Assembly (NCBI RefSeq): GCF_006517815.1
Contig: NZ_CP041198.1
Coordinates: 1,364,001 to 1,428,000 of the forward strand
Direction of reading: 5' to 3'
Origin: Pseudarthrobacter sp. NIBRBAC000502770
GTDB lineage: Bacteria > Actinomycetota > Actinomycetes > Actinomycetales > Micrococcaceae
DNA: 64,000 nt
A model generated the notes under the pieces. It ran no database searches. It was not told the origin of the DNA and saw only the letters and a program-made list of their open reading frames with translations. Below are positions 1 to 8,535 of this stretch, piece after piece. How positions within the stretch are numbered: position 1 is the stretch's first letter; the number at the start of each line of letters is the position of its first letter. A program made the translations under genes and the position numbers.

Positions 1-405
1 CTGCCAGAACGGGTAGTTCCAGGGCATGATCGCCAGGACGACGCCAAGGGGGTCGTAGACTACGCCGCTGCGGATGGCGTTCGAAGGGATTTCCTCGAAG
101 TCGAGGAAACGGGCGGCGTTTTCGGCATAGTAGTCCAGGGTGACGGCACACTTTTCGATTTCGGCCTGCGCTTCGGTGATGGGCTTGCCCATTTCCTCGG
201 TGATGAGGCCGGCATAGCGGGCGGCATCGGCGCGCAGCACGGATGCGATGGAGCGCAGCAGCTGTGAGCGTTTGGCAGGTTCGGAATTGCGCCACTCGGA
301 TTGGGCCTTGGCGGCGTCCGAGAGTGCCGCGTCGACTTCCCGTGACGAGTGGAGGTCGTAGTCGGCGATCTTTTCCCCGGTCGTGGGATTGATGGCGGTG
401 ATCAT
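1..405 (-). CDS. Aldehyde dehydrogenase, N-terminal part (cut by window edge)
   Basis: Only the first 135 codons lie in the window. They translate to the N-terminal NAD(P)-binding domain of the aldehyde dehydrogenase superfamily and end in PWNYPFWQ, the conserved active-site entry segment. Opening with INPTTGEKI and containing LITEEMGKP suggests the succinate-semialdehyde dehydrogenase branch. The catalytic Cys and Glu are beyond the window, so substrate is not certain. ATG at 403-405 follows an AAAGGAAAA-like ribosome site. It is the last visible gene of the minus-strand operon that starts with the Ldh-family gene at 4192, so it probably oxidises a semialdehyde made in that pathway. Confidence 0.85.
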   Translation of the reverse strand, partial: MITAINPTTGEKIADYDLHSSREVDAALSDAAKAQSEWRNSEPAKRSQLLRSIASVLRADAARYAGLITEEMGKPITEAQAEIEKCAVTLDYYAENAARFLDFEEIPSNAIRSGVVYDPLGVVLAIMPWNYPFWQ

Positions 406-432
406 TGGTCTGTTTTCCTTTCGTGAAAGCGT

Positions 433-1686
433 TTAGATACCAATGGCGATGGGGTAGATCGCCATAAGGGCGGGAACGACTGCTGCCGTGACCCCGGTGA
501 CGGCGAACATTTTGCGGTAGGCGCGCTGCTGGTCGTGGGCGTTGCCGATGATGAGCGCTCCGCCGATGTGGACGGGGCTGATGGCGACGACGGCGGCGGA
601 CATGACGACGGCGACGAGCATGGCGAGCTGCGCCATGGGATCGTGGCCTGCGACGCTGAACCCGATGGGGACCATGATGCCCAGGACGACGAGTGTGGAG
701 GACTCGACGTTGGAGACCGCCGCGGTCAGGTAAGTCAGGACGACGATGAGCAGCAGGGGGCTGCCGATGTGGCTGACGGCGTCCTGGACGCCTCCCAGGG
801 TACCGATCTTTTCCAGCAGGCCCAGGTAGACCACGAGGCCGGAGAGCAGAAGGACGACCGACCACGGCACCTTGGCGATGAGCTCGGATTCCTTCGGGCG
901 GAAGACGAGCTGGAGGACCAGCGCCAGCGAGATTGCGGTGAGGCCGATGTCGAGTTTGAAGCCGACAGCGCCAATAACCATGGCGGCAAGTCCGATAAGT
1001 GAGGCGATGGAGTAGGCGTTGAGGGGCGTGCGTTCAATGATGGAGGCGGGGTCGATCTTTTCAGCCGCATTCACTCCGGTGGCCCGCTGGCGGATACCGC
1101 CCTTGACGTAGAAAAGGACGGCGCAGAGGACCGCGTGCAGGCCCATGATGATGCCGTAGACCTCCCATGGGGAGTACGTCACGTTGGCCTTTGCCGCGAG
1201 GGTCTGGACCAGGGCGCCGGCCGGGCTCAGCGGCGACAGGCCGGCGGCATTCGAACCCCAGACGCAGATGATGGCAAGGACGAGGTAGTTCAGCCGGTAG
1301 GCCTTGGCCAGGCGGGCCAGGATTGGCAGCAGCAGGCTGATGGGTGCGGTCGGGAACGCTCCGATCGTGGACAGGGCCGCCCCGGCGAAGAAGCCGATGC
1401 AGGGCACGAGCCAGCGGCGGGTGCCGATCGGTCGCAGGGATACACCGATCAGCCAGTTGATGGCTCCGCTGCGTTCAGCATGGGCGAAGAGCAGGGTGAC
1501 GCCGATGATGAGGATGACGAGGCTGGCGGGGAAGGCGCTGAATGTTTTCGTGGGGTCCTGGGCTGAGATGAGCGCCAGGACCAGGGTGGCTGCGTAGGCG
1601 AGGACGCCGACGTTGACTTTTCGCCAGATGGAAAGGGCGAGGATGATCCCGAGGATCACCAGGGAGATGATTTGGATTGCGGGCAT
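433..1686 (-). CDS. MatC/SLC13-like dicarboxylate carrier
   Basis: A 417-aa integral membrane protein with about 11-12 hydrophobic segments spread over its whole length and only short loops. The N-terminal half resembles the MatC dicarboxylate carrier family, with re-entrant-loop features such as GAFPTAPISLLLP and WGSNAAGLSPLSPAG, small-residue-rich stretches typical of IT-superfamily carriers. Likely role: uptake of a di- or hydroxycarboxylate across the cytoplasmic membrane. It lies 27 bp from the aldehyde dehydrogenase and 40 bp from the lactonase, in one operon. The exact substrate cannot be read from the sequence. An alternative label is general SLC13 permease. Confidence 0.75.
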   Translation of the reverse strand: MPAIQIISLVILGIILALSIWRKVNVGVLAYAATLVLALISAQDPTKTFSAFPASLVILIIGVTLLFAHAERSGAINWLIGVSLRPIGTRRWLVPCIGFFAGAALSTIGAFPTAPISLLLPILARLAKAYRLNYLVLAIICVWGSNAAGLSPLSPAGALVQTLAAKANVTYSPWEVYGIIMGLHAVLCAVLFYVKGGIRQRATGVNAAEKIDPASIIERTPLNAYSIASLIGLAAMVIGAVGFKLDIGLTAISLALVLQLVFRPKESELIAKVPWSVVLLLSGLVVYLGLLEKIGTLGGVQDAVSHIGSPLLLIVVLTYLTAAVSNVESSTLVVLGIMVPIGFSVAGHDPMAQLAMLVAVVMSAAVVAISPVHIGGALIIGNAHDQQRAYRKMFAVTGVTAAVVPALMAIYPIAIGI

Positions 1687-1726
1687 GGCCGACCGGACTT
1701 CCTTGTACTCGGTGGTGGCTGAGGTC

Positions 1727-2893
1727 TCAGCCGAGGGGGGATGGGGTGAATACCGTGCAGACAGGGCTTCCGGTCTGCAGGGTGAAGGGTTCTCTCTGCA
1801 GTTCGCCGGTGCGGGGGTCCACGGCGAAGGAGATGATGGTGCTGCTGAGCTCGTTGGCTACATACAGCCTGCTGCCGGCGGGGTCCAGGGTCAGGAACCT
1901 GGGGCAGTCACCTTCGGTGGGGTACCAGCCGGCGGGGGTCAGTAGCCCGCTGTCAGGGTCCACCCGGTAGTGGGCGACACTGTTGTGTCCCCGGTTGGAG
2001 ATGTAGACGCTGCTGCCGTCCGTTGTTGCGACGATGCCGGCCGCGGTGGTTACCCCCGAACCTGCCGGCACGGTGGGCAGGGTCTGCATGGGGATCAGGG
2101 ACCGCACGGCCGTGGCATGGGCGTGATCGGCATCCAGTGCCTGCGTGTAGGCGTAGGTCGTGACGGTGCTGGCCAGTTCATTGACCACATACAGCCGCCT
2201 GATGCTTGCGTGGAACACCGCATGGCGTGGCCCTGCGCCGGGCTCTGCGGGCACGGTGTCGGCCAGCCGCAGCCGGCCGTCCTCGTAGTCGATCAAGTGG
2301 ACGGCGTCGGCTCCCTTGTCGGGGACCACCAGTGTTTTCGAGTGGGGCCCGGGAAGGATCTGATGGGGCTGGGACGGCTTCCCCGCGGTATACGGGGCAA
2401 GCTCCAGGACCTGGCGCGGTGCCGGCGCGAGGGATCCGTCATCGCCGATGGAGATGAGGGCGATCGAGCCGCTTGCGTAGTTGGCGACAGCAAGGGTCCG
2501 TCCATCCAAAACTGTCAGATGGACGGGGTTGGTGCCGCCGCACGAGACGGTGCCGAGCGCCTCCAGGCGCCCGGTACCTGACTCAACGGCGAATGCGCTG
2601 ACTTCGCGGTGGTCCCCGTGGACGACGTAAAGGTGCCGGCCGTTTTGGCCCCACGCAAGGAACGAGGGGTTGACCAGGCCGGTCAGATGCTGCACCTGTT
2701 CCCACATCGAGGTGGTGCCATCAATGCGGAAAACACTCAGGCCGGTCCCTTCGGCACGGCGTTCGACAGTGGTACGGCAGCCGACATAAGCGAACGTTCC
2801 CGTTGACAGCGACACGCCGTCTCCAGTCCGGCTGGCAGGGGCCGGTCCGGAACGTGCGCCGGGGGTCTGCCGCGGTGGTGTGTATGTGCTCAT
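1727..2893 (-). CDS. Beta-propeller lactonase family protein
   Basis: A 388-aa protein of the lactonase / YkgB (6-phosphogluconolactonase-like) family. It shows repeated blades with motifs such as PSFLAWGQNGRHLYVV, GPRHAVFHASIRRLYVVNE, GSSVYISNRGHNS and PRFLTLDPAGSRLYVANE, the pattern of a seven-bladed propeller. No signal peptide is evident, so it should be cytoplasmic. The start ATG has CAGGAAAG upstream. In this operon it could open a lactone to a hydroxy acid which the Ldh-family enzyme then oxidises; this pathway link is inferred from gene order. True 6-phosphogluconolactonase activity is less likely because no pentose-phosphate gene is near. Confidence 0.8.
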   Translation of the reverse strand: MSTYTPPRQTPGARSGPAPASRTGDGVSLSTGTFAYVGCRTTVERRAEGTGLSVFRIDGTTSMWEQVQHLTGLVNPSFLAWGQNGRHLYVVHGDHREVSAFAVESGTGRLEALGTVSCGGTNPVHLTVLDGRTLAVANYASGSIALISIGDDGSLAPAPRQVLELAPYTAGKPSQPHQILPGPHSKTLVVPDKGADAVHLIDYEDGRLRLADTVPAEPGAGPRHAVFHASIRRLYVVNELASTVTTYAYTQALDADHAHATAVRSLIPMQTLPTVPAGSGVTTAAGIVATTDGSSVYISNRGHNSVAHYRVDPDSGLLTPAGWYPTEGDCPRFLTLDPAGSRLYVANELSSTIISFAVDPRTGELQREPFTLQTGSPVCTVFTPSPLG

Positions 2894-2909
2894 TGGTCTT
2901 TCCTGGGGT

Positions 2910-3110
2910 TCATAGCGGGAGAATGAGGATGCCGTCCCGGTAGTCGAGGGCGCGTCGGCAGTTGCCCTTGCCGACGGTCCAGACGACGTGGGAGTCCTCG
3001 GTTTTCGTATCGATCACCGCGGTGAACTCGTCTGATTCCTCGATGACGACAACACCGTCACCTGGTTCTATCCAGGACCAGTCCTGGGCGATGATTTCCG
3101 CGGTTTTCAT
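2910..3110 (-). CDS. Small acidic beta-rich protein of unknown function
   Basis: A 66-aa protein whose ATG overlaps the stop of the Ldh-family gene (ATGA), so it is probably translationally coupled. It has no signal peptide or membrane segment. Alternating hydrophobic residues (DGVVVIEESDEFTAVID, DSHVVWTVGKG, DGILILPL) predict a small beta barrel. It aligns by eye with the proteins at 31611-31922 and 40821-41129, sharing an x-V-x-I core, a T-x-DS-x-x-x-W segment and a terminal DG/GYE-hydrophobic strand. All three sit inside catabolic operons. Function unknown; a small accessory subunit or substrate-binding chaperone is one guess. Confidence 0.65.
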   Translation of the reverse strand: MKTAEIIAQDWSWIEPGDGVVVIEESDEFTAVIDTKTEDSHVVWTVGKGNCRRALDYRDGILILPL

Positions 3111-4192
3111 GCGGGCTCCCCGAGCACTGAGGCTGGGTTTATCCCTGATTCTGCCGCGAGCTGCCGCAGGTCGTCGATGGTCTGCAAGGGAAGCACCAAG
3201 CTGCCCGCGGCGCGGTTACGTGCGTCGTTTTGGTCCTCGATTTCGCCCGGGTAGTAGATAGCGGTGGCGTCCTGGGCAAGAGGTATGGCTTTGATGTCGG
3301 CGATCAACGCAGCCACCCGGGCCTGGAAGTCCTCCGGGGATCCAAGGGTGGCCACGTCAATGGCGAGGAACATGTGTCCGCAGCCGCTGCGCTGGTCCGC
3401 GGCGTAGGGTCCGTTGACTCCCTTGCCGGTTTGGCTGCCCGTCAGGGCGCCGGAGAGAACGTCCATCATGAAGGAAATGGCGTATCCCTTGTGGCCGGCC
3501 ATCGGCAGGATAACTCCGTCGATGGCGGCAGAGGCATCAGTGGTTCGTGCCCCGTCCGGGGTCAGTGCCCAGGAATCGGGGATGTCTTCGCCGCGTTGCC
3601 GGGCGAGGTAGATCTTTCCGCGGGCGACGGCCGTGTTGGCGATGTCGACCGCTACAGCCGAATCACCGTACGGGGCAGCGATGGACCAGGGGTTGGTGCC
3701 AATCAGCTTCTTCCGCCCGCCCCACGGGGCCATGGCCGGGGAAGCGTTGGTGGTCAGGATCGCCACGCAGCCATCGGCTGCGGCCCGCCGGGTGAAATAC
3801 ATTGCCGTGCCGAAGTGGTTCGAATTGCGAACTCCCACAGCGCCGACGCCGTGGGCCTTGGCGCGGGCAACCGCCTCGGTGCGGGCGCGTTCGGCGATGA
3901 CTTGCCCGATGCCGTCCTTACCGTCCATCAGTAGCAGCGATCCGGTGTCCACCAACGTTTCGGGCTCCGTCACGGCCGACATGGCACCCTGGCGAATGCG
4001 CTCCACGTACCACGGTAGCCGCAGTACGCCATGGGACTGGTGGCCCCATAGATCAGCCTGCACCAGGCTGTCGGCAACCAGGACGGCGTCATCCTGCGGC
4101 ACGCCGTGGGCACACAATATGTCCATAGCTAGGTCAATCAGGTCTTGGGGCAGGAGAAGATTCCTGCTGGTTTTGGTCTCTGTTTCCGGCAT
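3107..4192 (-). CDS. Ldh family NAD(P)-dependent oxidoreductase
   Basis: A 361-aa member of the malate/L-lactate dehydrogenase (YlbC/AllD/ComC) family, which is unrelated to classical Rossmann lactate dehydrogenases. Diagnostic segments are QSHGVLRLPWYVERI with the substrate-binding His, NSNHFGTAMYF, GTNPWSIAAP and GHKGYAISFMMD. It would oxidise or reduce a 2-hydroxy/2-keto acid with NAD(P). I chose ATG at 4190-4192 because GAAAGGACG precedes it; a GTG 45 bp upstream has no ribosome site and would run through the operator. It heads the operon running down to the aldehyde dehydrogenase and is divergent from the ABM-domain gene. Confidence 0.85.
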   Translation of the reverse strand: MPETETKTSRNLLLPQDLIDLAMDILCAHGVPQDDAVLVADSLVQADLWGHQSHGVLRLPWYVERIRQGAMSAVTEPETLVDTGSLLLMDGKDGIGQVIAERARTEAVARAKAHGVGAVGVRNSNHFGTAMYFTRRAAADGCVAILTTNASPAMAPWGGRKKLIGTNPWSIAAPYGDSAVAVDIANTAVARGKIYLARQRGEDIPDSWALTPDGARTTDASAAIDGVILPMAGHKGYAISFMMDVLSGALTGSQTGKGVNGPYAADQRSGCGHMFLAIDVATLGSPEDFQARVAALIADIKAIPLAQDATAIYYPGEIEDQNDARNRAAGSLVLPLQTIDDLRQLAAESGINPASVLGEPA

Positions 4193-4247
4193 GATGTCCG
4201 TCCTTTCAATAACAGGCGGCCCGGTGATTATCGGCACACCACTATGT

Positions 4248-4265
4248 ACACCGTGTTGTATACAA
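4248..4265. promoter_or_regulatory. Putative GntR operator, site 1
   Basis: The divergent gap between the Ldh operon and the ABM gene contains ACACCGTGTTGTATAC followed by AA. Its right part, TTGTATACAA at 4256-4265, is a perfect 10-bp palindrome with the GT...AC half-sites usual for FCD-type GntR regulators. A closely similar string occurs at 5370-5400 beside the gntR gene. Binding is inferred. Confidence 0.6.
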
Positions 4266-4300
4266 TATCATTGCAATCAGCCGAAGAGAAGGAGAAATTG

Positions 4301-4618
4301 ATGTTCAGCCTGTGGGTCACCCTGGAAGTCACCGCCGAGGGACGGGAGGAGTTCCTGGCCGCTATTGCCGAAAATGCACGCGCCTCAGTCCGGGATGAGC
4401 TGGGTTGCTACCGCTTTGACGTGATCGAACTTGGCGAGGCTGGATCCAACCGGTTCGCCTTCTACGAGGTGTACCGGGACAAAGATGCCTTCGAGAACGA
4501 GCACAAGCAGGCGGGGCACTACTTTACCTACCGGGATATTGCTGCCCGCGTCGTGGTTCCGGGCAGCCAGGTGAATGTGGGTGGCCAGCTGCAGAACACC
4601 TTCACCTGGGTCGAGTAG
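4301..4618 (+). CDS. ABM-domain (antibiotic biosynthesis monooxygenase-like) protein
   Basis: A 105-aa ferredoxin-like alpha+beta protein. The whole length is one ABM domain: FSLWVTLEVTAEGREEFLAAI, then RDELGCYRFDVIEL, RFAFYEVYRDKDAFENEHKQ and a HYFTY segment that matches LsrG/YgiN-type proteins. These act as cofactor-free oxygenases, isomerases or small-molecule-binding dimers. ATG at 4301 follows AAGAGAAGGAG. It is divergent from the Ldh operon across operator site 1 and ends 6 bp from the convergent gntR gene, so it probably belongs to the same regulon. Confidence 0.8.
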   Translation: MFSLWVTLEVTAEGREEFLAAIAENARASVRDELGCYRFDVIELGEAGSNRFAFYEVYRDKDAFENEHKQAGHYFTYRDIAARVVVPGSQVNVGGQLQNTFTWVE

Positions 4619-4624
4619 GCAGGC

Positions 4625-5344
4625 CTAGGAGACCAGGTCGATATTCCCACCCCGGGCCCCGCGCCCGGATGCCATCAATGCCCTGAAGATGGCCTCGTCG
4701 ACATGGAACAGGTGCTGCCGCAGCGCCACCGCGGCGCTGTCGGCATCACCGGACAAAATCGCCCTGCACATCTGCCGGTGCTCGGCAATAGCCTCCGCAA
4801 GCCGGTTCCGGTCTGCGTGGGCTATGCGGCGCAGCCTTGCCGTATGTGGCCGGAGGTCCCGGATGGCCCGGGAAAGGTGATCGTTGGGGGTGGAGGCGAT
4901 CAGGGCCATGTCAAACGCTTCGGCGAGTTCGCGGAATTCGGCAATGAAGTCTTCCGCGTCGGGCGACTCGGCCAGCTGGGCGAACCGCTGCTCGATGTCT
5001 TCAAATTTCGGGCCGATGGCGGCATTTGTCGCAGATTCTTCAGTAACCATGCGGATGGCCGCCGGCTCCAGGACGCGCCTGTAGTCGAAAAGCTCCTGGA
5101 CACTGCGCAGCGAAATCCTCGCTACTGTCGCTCCGATGCGGGGAGTGATATTGACCAGACCTTCGGCGGCCAGCCGGCGCAGCGCCTCCCGCACCGGGGT
5201 TCGAGAAGCGCCCGTATGCTCCACCAGCATGAACTCAGTCAGTGCCTGACCGGGCTCAAAATCGCCGTTCTCAATTTCGGACTTCAGCTGCTGATACACG
5301 GCCTCTGTCTTACCCACGGGCCGGACCCCGTCGCGTTCCACCAT
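4625..5344 (-). CDS. GntR family regulator with FCD domain
   Basis: A 239-aa regulator. Residues ~10-75 form a winged helix (KTEAVYQQLKSEIENGDFEPG, then GASRTPVREALRRLAAEGL), and residues ~85-225 are an all-helical FCD ligand-binding domain with metal-binding His such as HRQMC and HLFHVDEAI. This class often senses carboxylates and represses neighbouring uptake genes. It is convergent with the ABM gene and divergent from the citrate transporter. The -10-like TATACT (5351-5356, minus) lies only 6 bp before the ATG, so the transcript may be leaderless. It probably controls both operator sites. Confidence 0.9.
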   Translation of the reverse strand: MVERDGVRPVGKTEAVYQQLKSEIENGDFEPGQALTEFMLVEHTGASRTPVREALRRLAAEGLVNITPRIGATVARISLRSVQELFDYRRVLEPAAIRMVTEESATNAAIGPKFEDIEQRFAQLAESPDAEDFIAEFRELAEAFDMALIASTPNDHLSRAIRDLRPHTARLRRIAHADRNRLAEAIAEHRQMCRAILSGDADSAAVALRQHLFHVDEAIFRALMASGRGARGGNIDLVS

Positions 5345-5369
5345 GCCCTAAGTATAGGTGCAACACTGA

Positions 5370-5400
5370 ACACCGTATTGTGCACCAGATTGTATACATG
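5370..5400. promoter_or_regulatory. Putative GntR operator, site 2
   Basis: Between gntR and the citrate transporter the sequence holds ACACCGTATTGTGCAC (5370-5385), which differs from site 1 at only a few bases, and ATTGTATACATG (5389-5400), close to the TTGTATACAA palindrome of site 1. Two half-similar sites in one divergent promoter suggest autoregulation and control of the transporter. Confidence 0.6.
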
Positions 5401-5463
5401 TAGTGTGTGCTCAATCACTCCCCCTTGTCTTCTCCCCGGGAGCCCATTTCCTAGTAAGGAGCG

Positions 5464-6909
5464 ATGATGCTCGTAGTACTCGGCTTTCTCATGATTGCCG
5501 TTTTCATGTACCTGGTTATGGCCAAGAAGGCCACGCCCATTGCGACCCTGATCCTTGTCCCTCTGATCTTTGGCCTGTTTGCAGGGGCCGGGCTTGGGGT
5601 CGGTGACATGGTGATCCAGTCCGTGGGCAAACTAGCCCCCACGGCGGCGCTGTTGTTCTTCGCGATCATCTTCTTCGGAACGATGATCGACGTCGGACTC
5701 TTCGACCCGCTGATCAAGGCAATCCTGAAATTCGCCGGCAACGACCCGATGAAACTCGTCATCGGAACCGCGCTGCTCACCACCATCGTGTCTCTTGACG
5801 GTGACGGCTCCACGACCTTCATCATCGTCACCTCAGCATTCCTGCCGCTGTACTTGCGGCTGGGCATGAGCCCGGTCGTACTGACCGTGGTCGCCGCGAT
5901 CTCCAACGGCGTCCTGAACACCGTGCCATGGGGAGGCTCGACTTCCCGCGCGGCCGCGGCACTGAACGTCTCGCCGATCGACACCTTCGTCCCGATGATC
6001 CCCTCGATCATCGCCGGATTGGCTGCCACCTTGGTCCTGGCCTATTTCCTCGGCCGCAGCGAACGCAAACGCCTCGGAGAGCTGTCCTTGGACGAGGGCC
6101 GCGGAGTGCTAGGACTGCGCCACGCCGAGCCGGAAAGTGTCCTGGTCGGGGCAGTAGGCGGAGGGAGCACCCGCGGTACACACGGCGGCTCCGCCGGCCA
6201 GGGCAGCGACGAAGGCTCCTCGGTTGTCATTGCAAACGACTTCTCCGCATCCTTCACTGACGACGGCAAATTCATCCAGCGCCCCAACGCACGCCCCAAG
6301 CTCATCTGGGTGAACTTCATCCTCACAGTCGCCGTCATGGTCCTGCTGGTTATGGACATCGTCGCCCCTGCCCTGATCTTCATGGTCGCGGTCGGGATTG
6401 CCCTGGTCATCAACTTCCCCAAGGTCACCGAACAGTCGGCCCAGATCAAAGCCCACGCCAGCAGCGTCATCTCCGTCGTGGGCATGGTGTTCGCCGCCTC
6501 CGTCCTCACAGGCGTCATGAACGGCACCGGCATGATCAAGGAAATGGCCGCCTGGCTGGTCCACATCATCCCGGACTCCATGGGCCCCTTCATGGCAGTT
6601 ATCGCCGGCATCCTCAGCATCCCGCTGACCTTCATCATGACCAACGACGCCTTCTACTTCGGCGTCCTGCCGATCCTCTCCGAAACCGCAGGCCACTTCG
6701 GCATCGAACCGGTCGAAATGGCACGCGCGTCCCTCGTCGGCCAGTCCCTGCACCAGTCCAGCCCCCTCGTCGCTTCCTTCCTTCTCCTCATCGGCCTGGC
6801 CAACGTCAACTTGGGAGACCACTTCAAGAAGGTGATCTGGCGCGGACTCATCGTCGCCCTCGTCATGCTCGCCGTCGGCGGACTCCTCGCCGCCTACCCC
6901 CTGTTCTAA
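5464..6909 (+). CDS. CitMHS family citrate-metal:proton symporter
   Basis: A 481-aa transporter with about 12 membrane segments in two halves joined by a charged central loop (residues ~200-265, with EPESVLVGAVGGGS). Hallmarks of CitMHS are GDGSTTFIIVTSAFLPLY in the first half and TNDAFYFGVLPILSETAGH in the second. The family carries citrate complexed with Mg2+ or Ca2+ in symport with protons. ATG at 5464 follows AAGGAGCG; a second ATG directly follows. It is the last gene of the cassette; tricarballylate or a related acid is also possible as substrate. Confidence 0.9.
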   Translation: MMLVVLGFLMIAVFMYLVMAKKATPIATLILVPLIFGLFAGAGLGVGDMVIQSVGKLAPTAALLFFAIIFFGTMIDVGLFDPLIKAILKFAGNDPMKLVIGTALLTTIVSLDGDGSTTFIIVTSAFLPLYLRLGMSPVVLTVVAAISNGVLNTVPWGGSTSRAAAALNVSPIDTFVPMIPSIIAGLAATLVLAYFLGRSERKRLGELSLDEGRGVLGLRHAEPESVLVGAVGGGSTRGTHGGSAGQGSDEGSSVVIANDFSASFTDDGKFIQRPNARPKLIWVNFILTVAVMVLLVMDIVAPALIFMVAVGIALVINFPKVTEQSAQIKAHASSVISVVGMVFAASVLTGVMNGTGMIKEMAAWLVHIIPDSMGPFMAVIAGILSIPLTFIMTNDAFYFGVLPILSETAGHFGIEPVEMARASLVGQSLHQSSPLVASFLLLIGLANVNLGDHFKKVIWRGLIVALVMLAVGGLLAAYPLF

Positions 6910-7130
6910 GAAACCTGCCCACGAGTATCTATACGTGCGCGGTCTGTCGGTCGAGGACAACTCTCCGGCAGGCCGCGCGTTCACATACTCGAACACGGCA
7001 GCACCATCCTTGCGGCCGTGCAGACGAACCGGGAACCGCGGTGGAATGAACTTACCCGAACGCTCAAGATGTGCCCTCAGCCAAAGTCGTAGCAGATGCA
7101 GGAAAACTCTTGCCAATGCCTGCCCAACTC
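6910..7130. other. Intergenic stretch without recognisable gene
   Basis: After the citrate transporter stop I find no ribosome site, terminator hairpin or protein that looks real on either strand. The sequence has normal GC and runs into the repeat that begins near 7131. Confidence 0.5.
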
Positions 7131-7410
7131 AAGGGCCAATAATGGATATTCAGTCAACCTGCTGGGCTCGGACAAGCCGCTTCGGTGACTCTGATCCGTC
7201 CACACTTGGGGTCAATTCGGGCTATCCACGGCTAAACTTCGGGAGCGTTGGGGTGGCTCCCTGGCAGCAGTAGCGGTGGATAACCCATGGAATTGTCCCC
7301 GGGTGTTGGCGGCGGCAACGTGGCTCTCAGTGGAACCAGATCTAAGTCTCTTAGCCAAGCGCCCTGGGTGTGTCAGGTTGGGGTGTACATCAAGCTGATG
7401 GGCATCTTGG
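7131..7410 (+). repeat. Long intergenic repeat, copy a
   Basis: About 270 bp that align with 20376-20660. Shared blocks are a GGCCAATAATGGATATTC-like start, CTCGGACAAGC, GTCCACACTTGGGGTCAA, GCGGTGGATAACCC, AATTGTCCC and GTCAGGTTGGGGTGTA. The left edge motif recurs alone at 27419, 53497 and 54072. No protein is conserved between the copies, so it is probably a non-coding mobile or recombination-derived element. Confidence 0.7.
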
Positions 7411-7455
7411 GGCCGGGTTTACGCAAGGCGGCAGTCGTGGATTCAACTCCCGTTC

Positions 7456-8508
7456 TTAAGCACTAGCGGGGCCCGAATTGTCAGGGCTTTGGTCACCACG
7501 AATTGCCCTCGGGTTGCTGCTGAAGGCGGCGTCGAAGCTGGTTTGGGAGGCGGGGAAGTCGTATTTTTTCAGGGCGGCGAGTGCTTCGGGGGCGCCGTGG
7601 AGGCGGTCCATGCCGGCGTCTTCCCATTCGATGCTGATGGGCCCGTTGTAGCCGATGGCGGCGAGGGCGCGGAAGGAGGCTTCCCAGGGGACGTCGCCGC
7701 GTCCGGCGGAGACGAAGTCCCAGCCGCGGCGGGGGTCGCCCCAGGGCAGGTGGGAGCCCAGGACGGTGTTGCGGCCGGTCTGGCGGATCTTGGTGTCCTT
7801 GCAGTCCACGTGGTAGATCCGGTCCTTGAAGTCCCAGATGAAGGAGACGGGGTCGATGCCTTGCCACATCATGTGGGAGGGGTCCCAGTTCAGGCCGAAC
7901 GCTTCGCGGTGGCCGATGGCTTCGAGGGTGCGCACGGTGGTCCAGTAGTCGTAGGCGATCTCGGAGGGGTGGACTTCGTGGGCGAAGCGGACGCCGCATT
8001 CGTCGAAGACGTCCAGGATGGGGTTCCAGCGGTCGGCGAAGTCCTGGTAGCCGGCGTCGATGACCTTCTCCGGGACGGGCGGGAACATGGCCACGTATTG
8101 CCAGATGGCGGAGCCGGTGAACCCGACGACGGTGTCCACGCCGAGTGCTTTGGCGAGCCGGGCGGTGTGTTTCATTTCCTCGGCGGCGCGTTGGCGGACG
8201 CCTTCGGGGTCGCCGTCGCCCCAGACCTTGGACCCGACGATGGCTTCGTGGCGGAAGTCGATGGGGTCATCGCAGACGGCCTGGCCCTTGAGGTGGTTGG
8301 AGATGGCCCAGACCTTGAGGTTGTACTTCTCCAGGACGGCGAGTTTGGACTCGACGTAGCCGGGTTCGTCCCAGCGCCAGGCGTCCAGGTGGTCCCCGGA
8401 CACGGCGATTTCCAGGCCGTCGTAGCCCCAGCCGGAGGCGAGCCGGGCGACTTCTTCAAAGGGCAGGTCGGCCCACTGGCCGGTGAACAGGGTAAACGGG
8501 CGGGGCAT
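7456..8508 (-). CDS. Sugar phosphate isomerase/epimerase (TIM barrel)
   Basis: A 350-aa xylose-isomerase-like TIM-barrel protein. Metal-binding positions are visible in order: the Glu of HEVHPSE, the Asp and His of NWDPSHMMWQG, the His of YHVDCKD and the Glu of ISIEWEDAG. These enzymes isomerise or epimerise sugars and keto-sugars such as inosose. ATG at 8506-8508 follows AAGGAG. The next gene upstream is a Gfo/Idh/MocA oxidoreductase 27 bp away, the usual pair for oxidation of inositol or a hexose followed by isomerisation. The C-terminal tail after ~330 (SSNPRAIRGDQSPDNSG) is low-complexity and not part of the fold. Confidence 0.85.
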   Translation of the reverse strand: MPRPFTLFTGQWADLPFEEVARLASGWGYDGLEIAVSGDHLDAWRWDEPGYVESKLAVLEKYNLKVWAISNHLKGQAVCDDPIDFRHEAIVGSKVWGDGDPEGVRQRAAEEMKHTARLAKALGVDTVVGFTGSAIWQYVAMFPPVPEKVIDAGYQDFADRWNPILDVFDECGVRFAHEVHPSEIAYDYWTTVRTLEAIGHREAFGLNWDPSHMMWQGIDPVSFIWDFKDRIYHVDCKDTKIRQTGRNTVLGSHLPWGDPRRGWDFVSAGRGDVPWEASFRALAAIGYNGPISIEWEDAGMDRLHGAPEALAALKKYDFPASQTSFDAAFSSNPRAIRGDQSPDNSGPASA

Positions 8509-8535
8509 GGTCAGGCTCCTTGGAGGACGGGGGTG

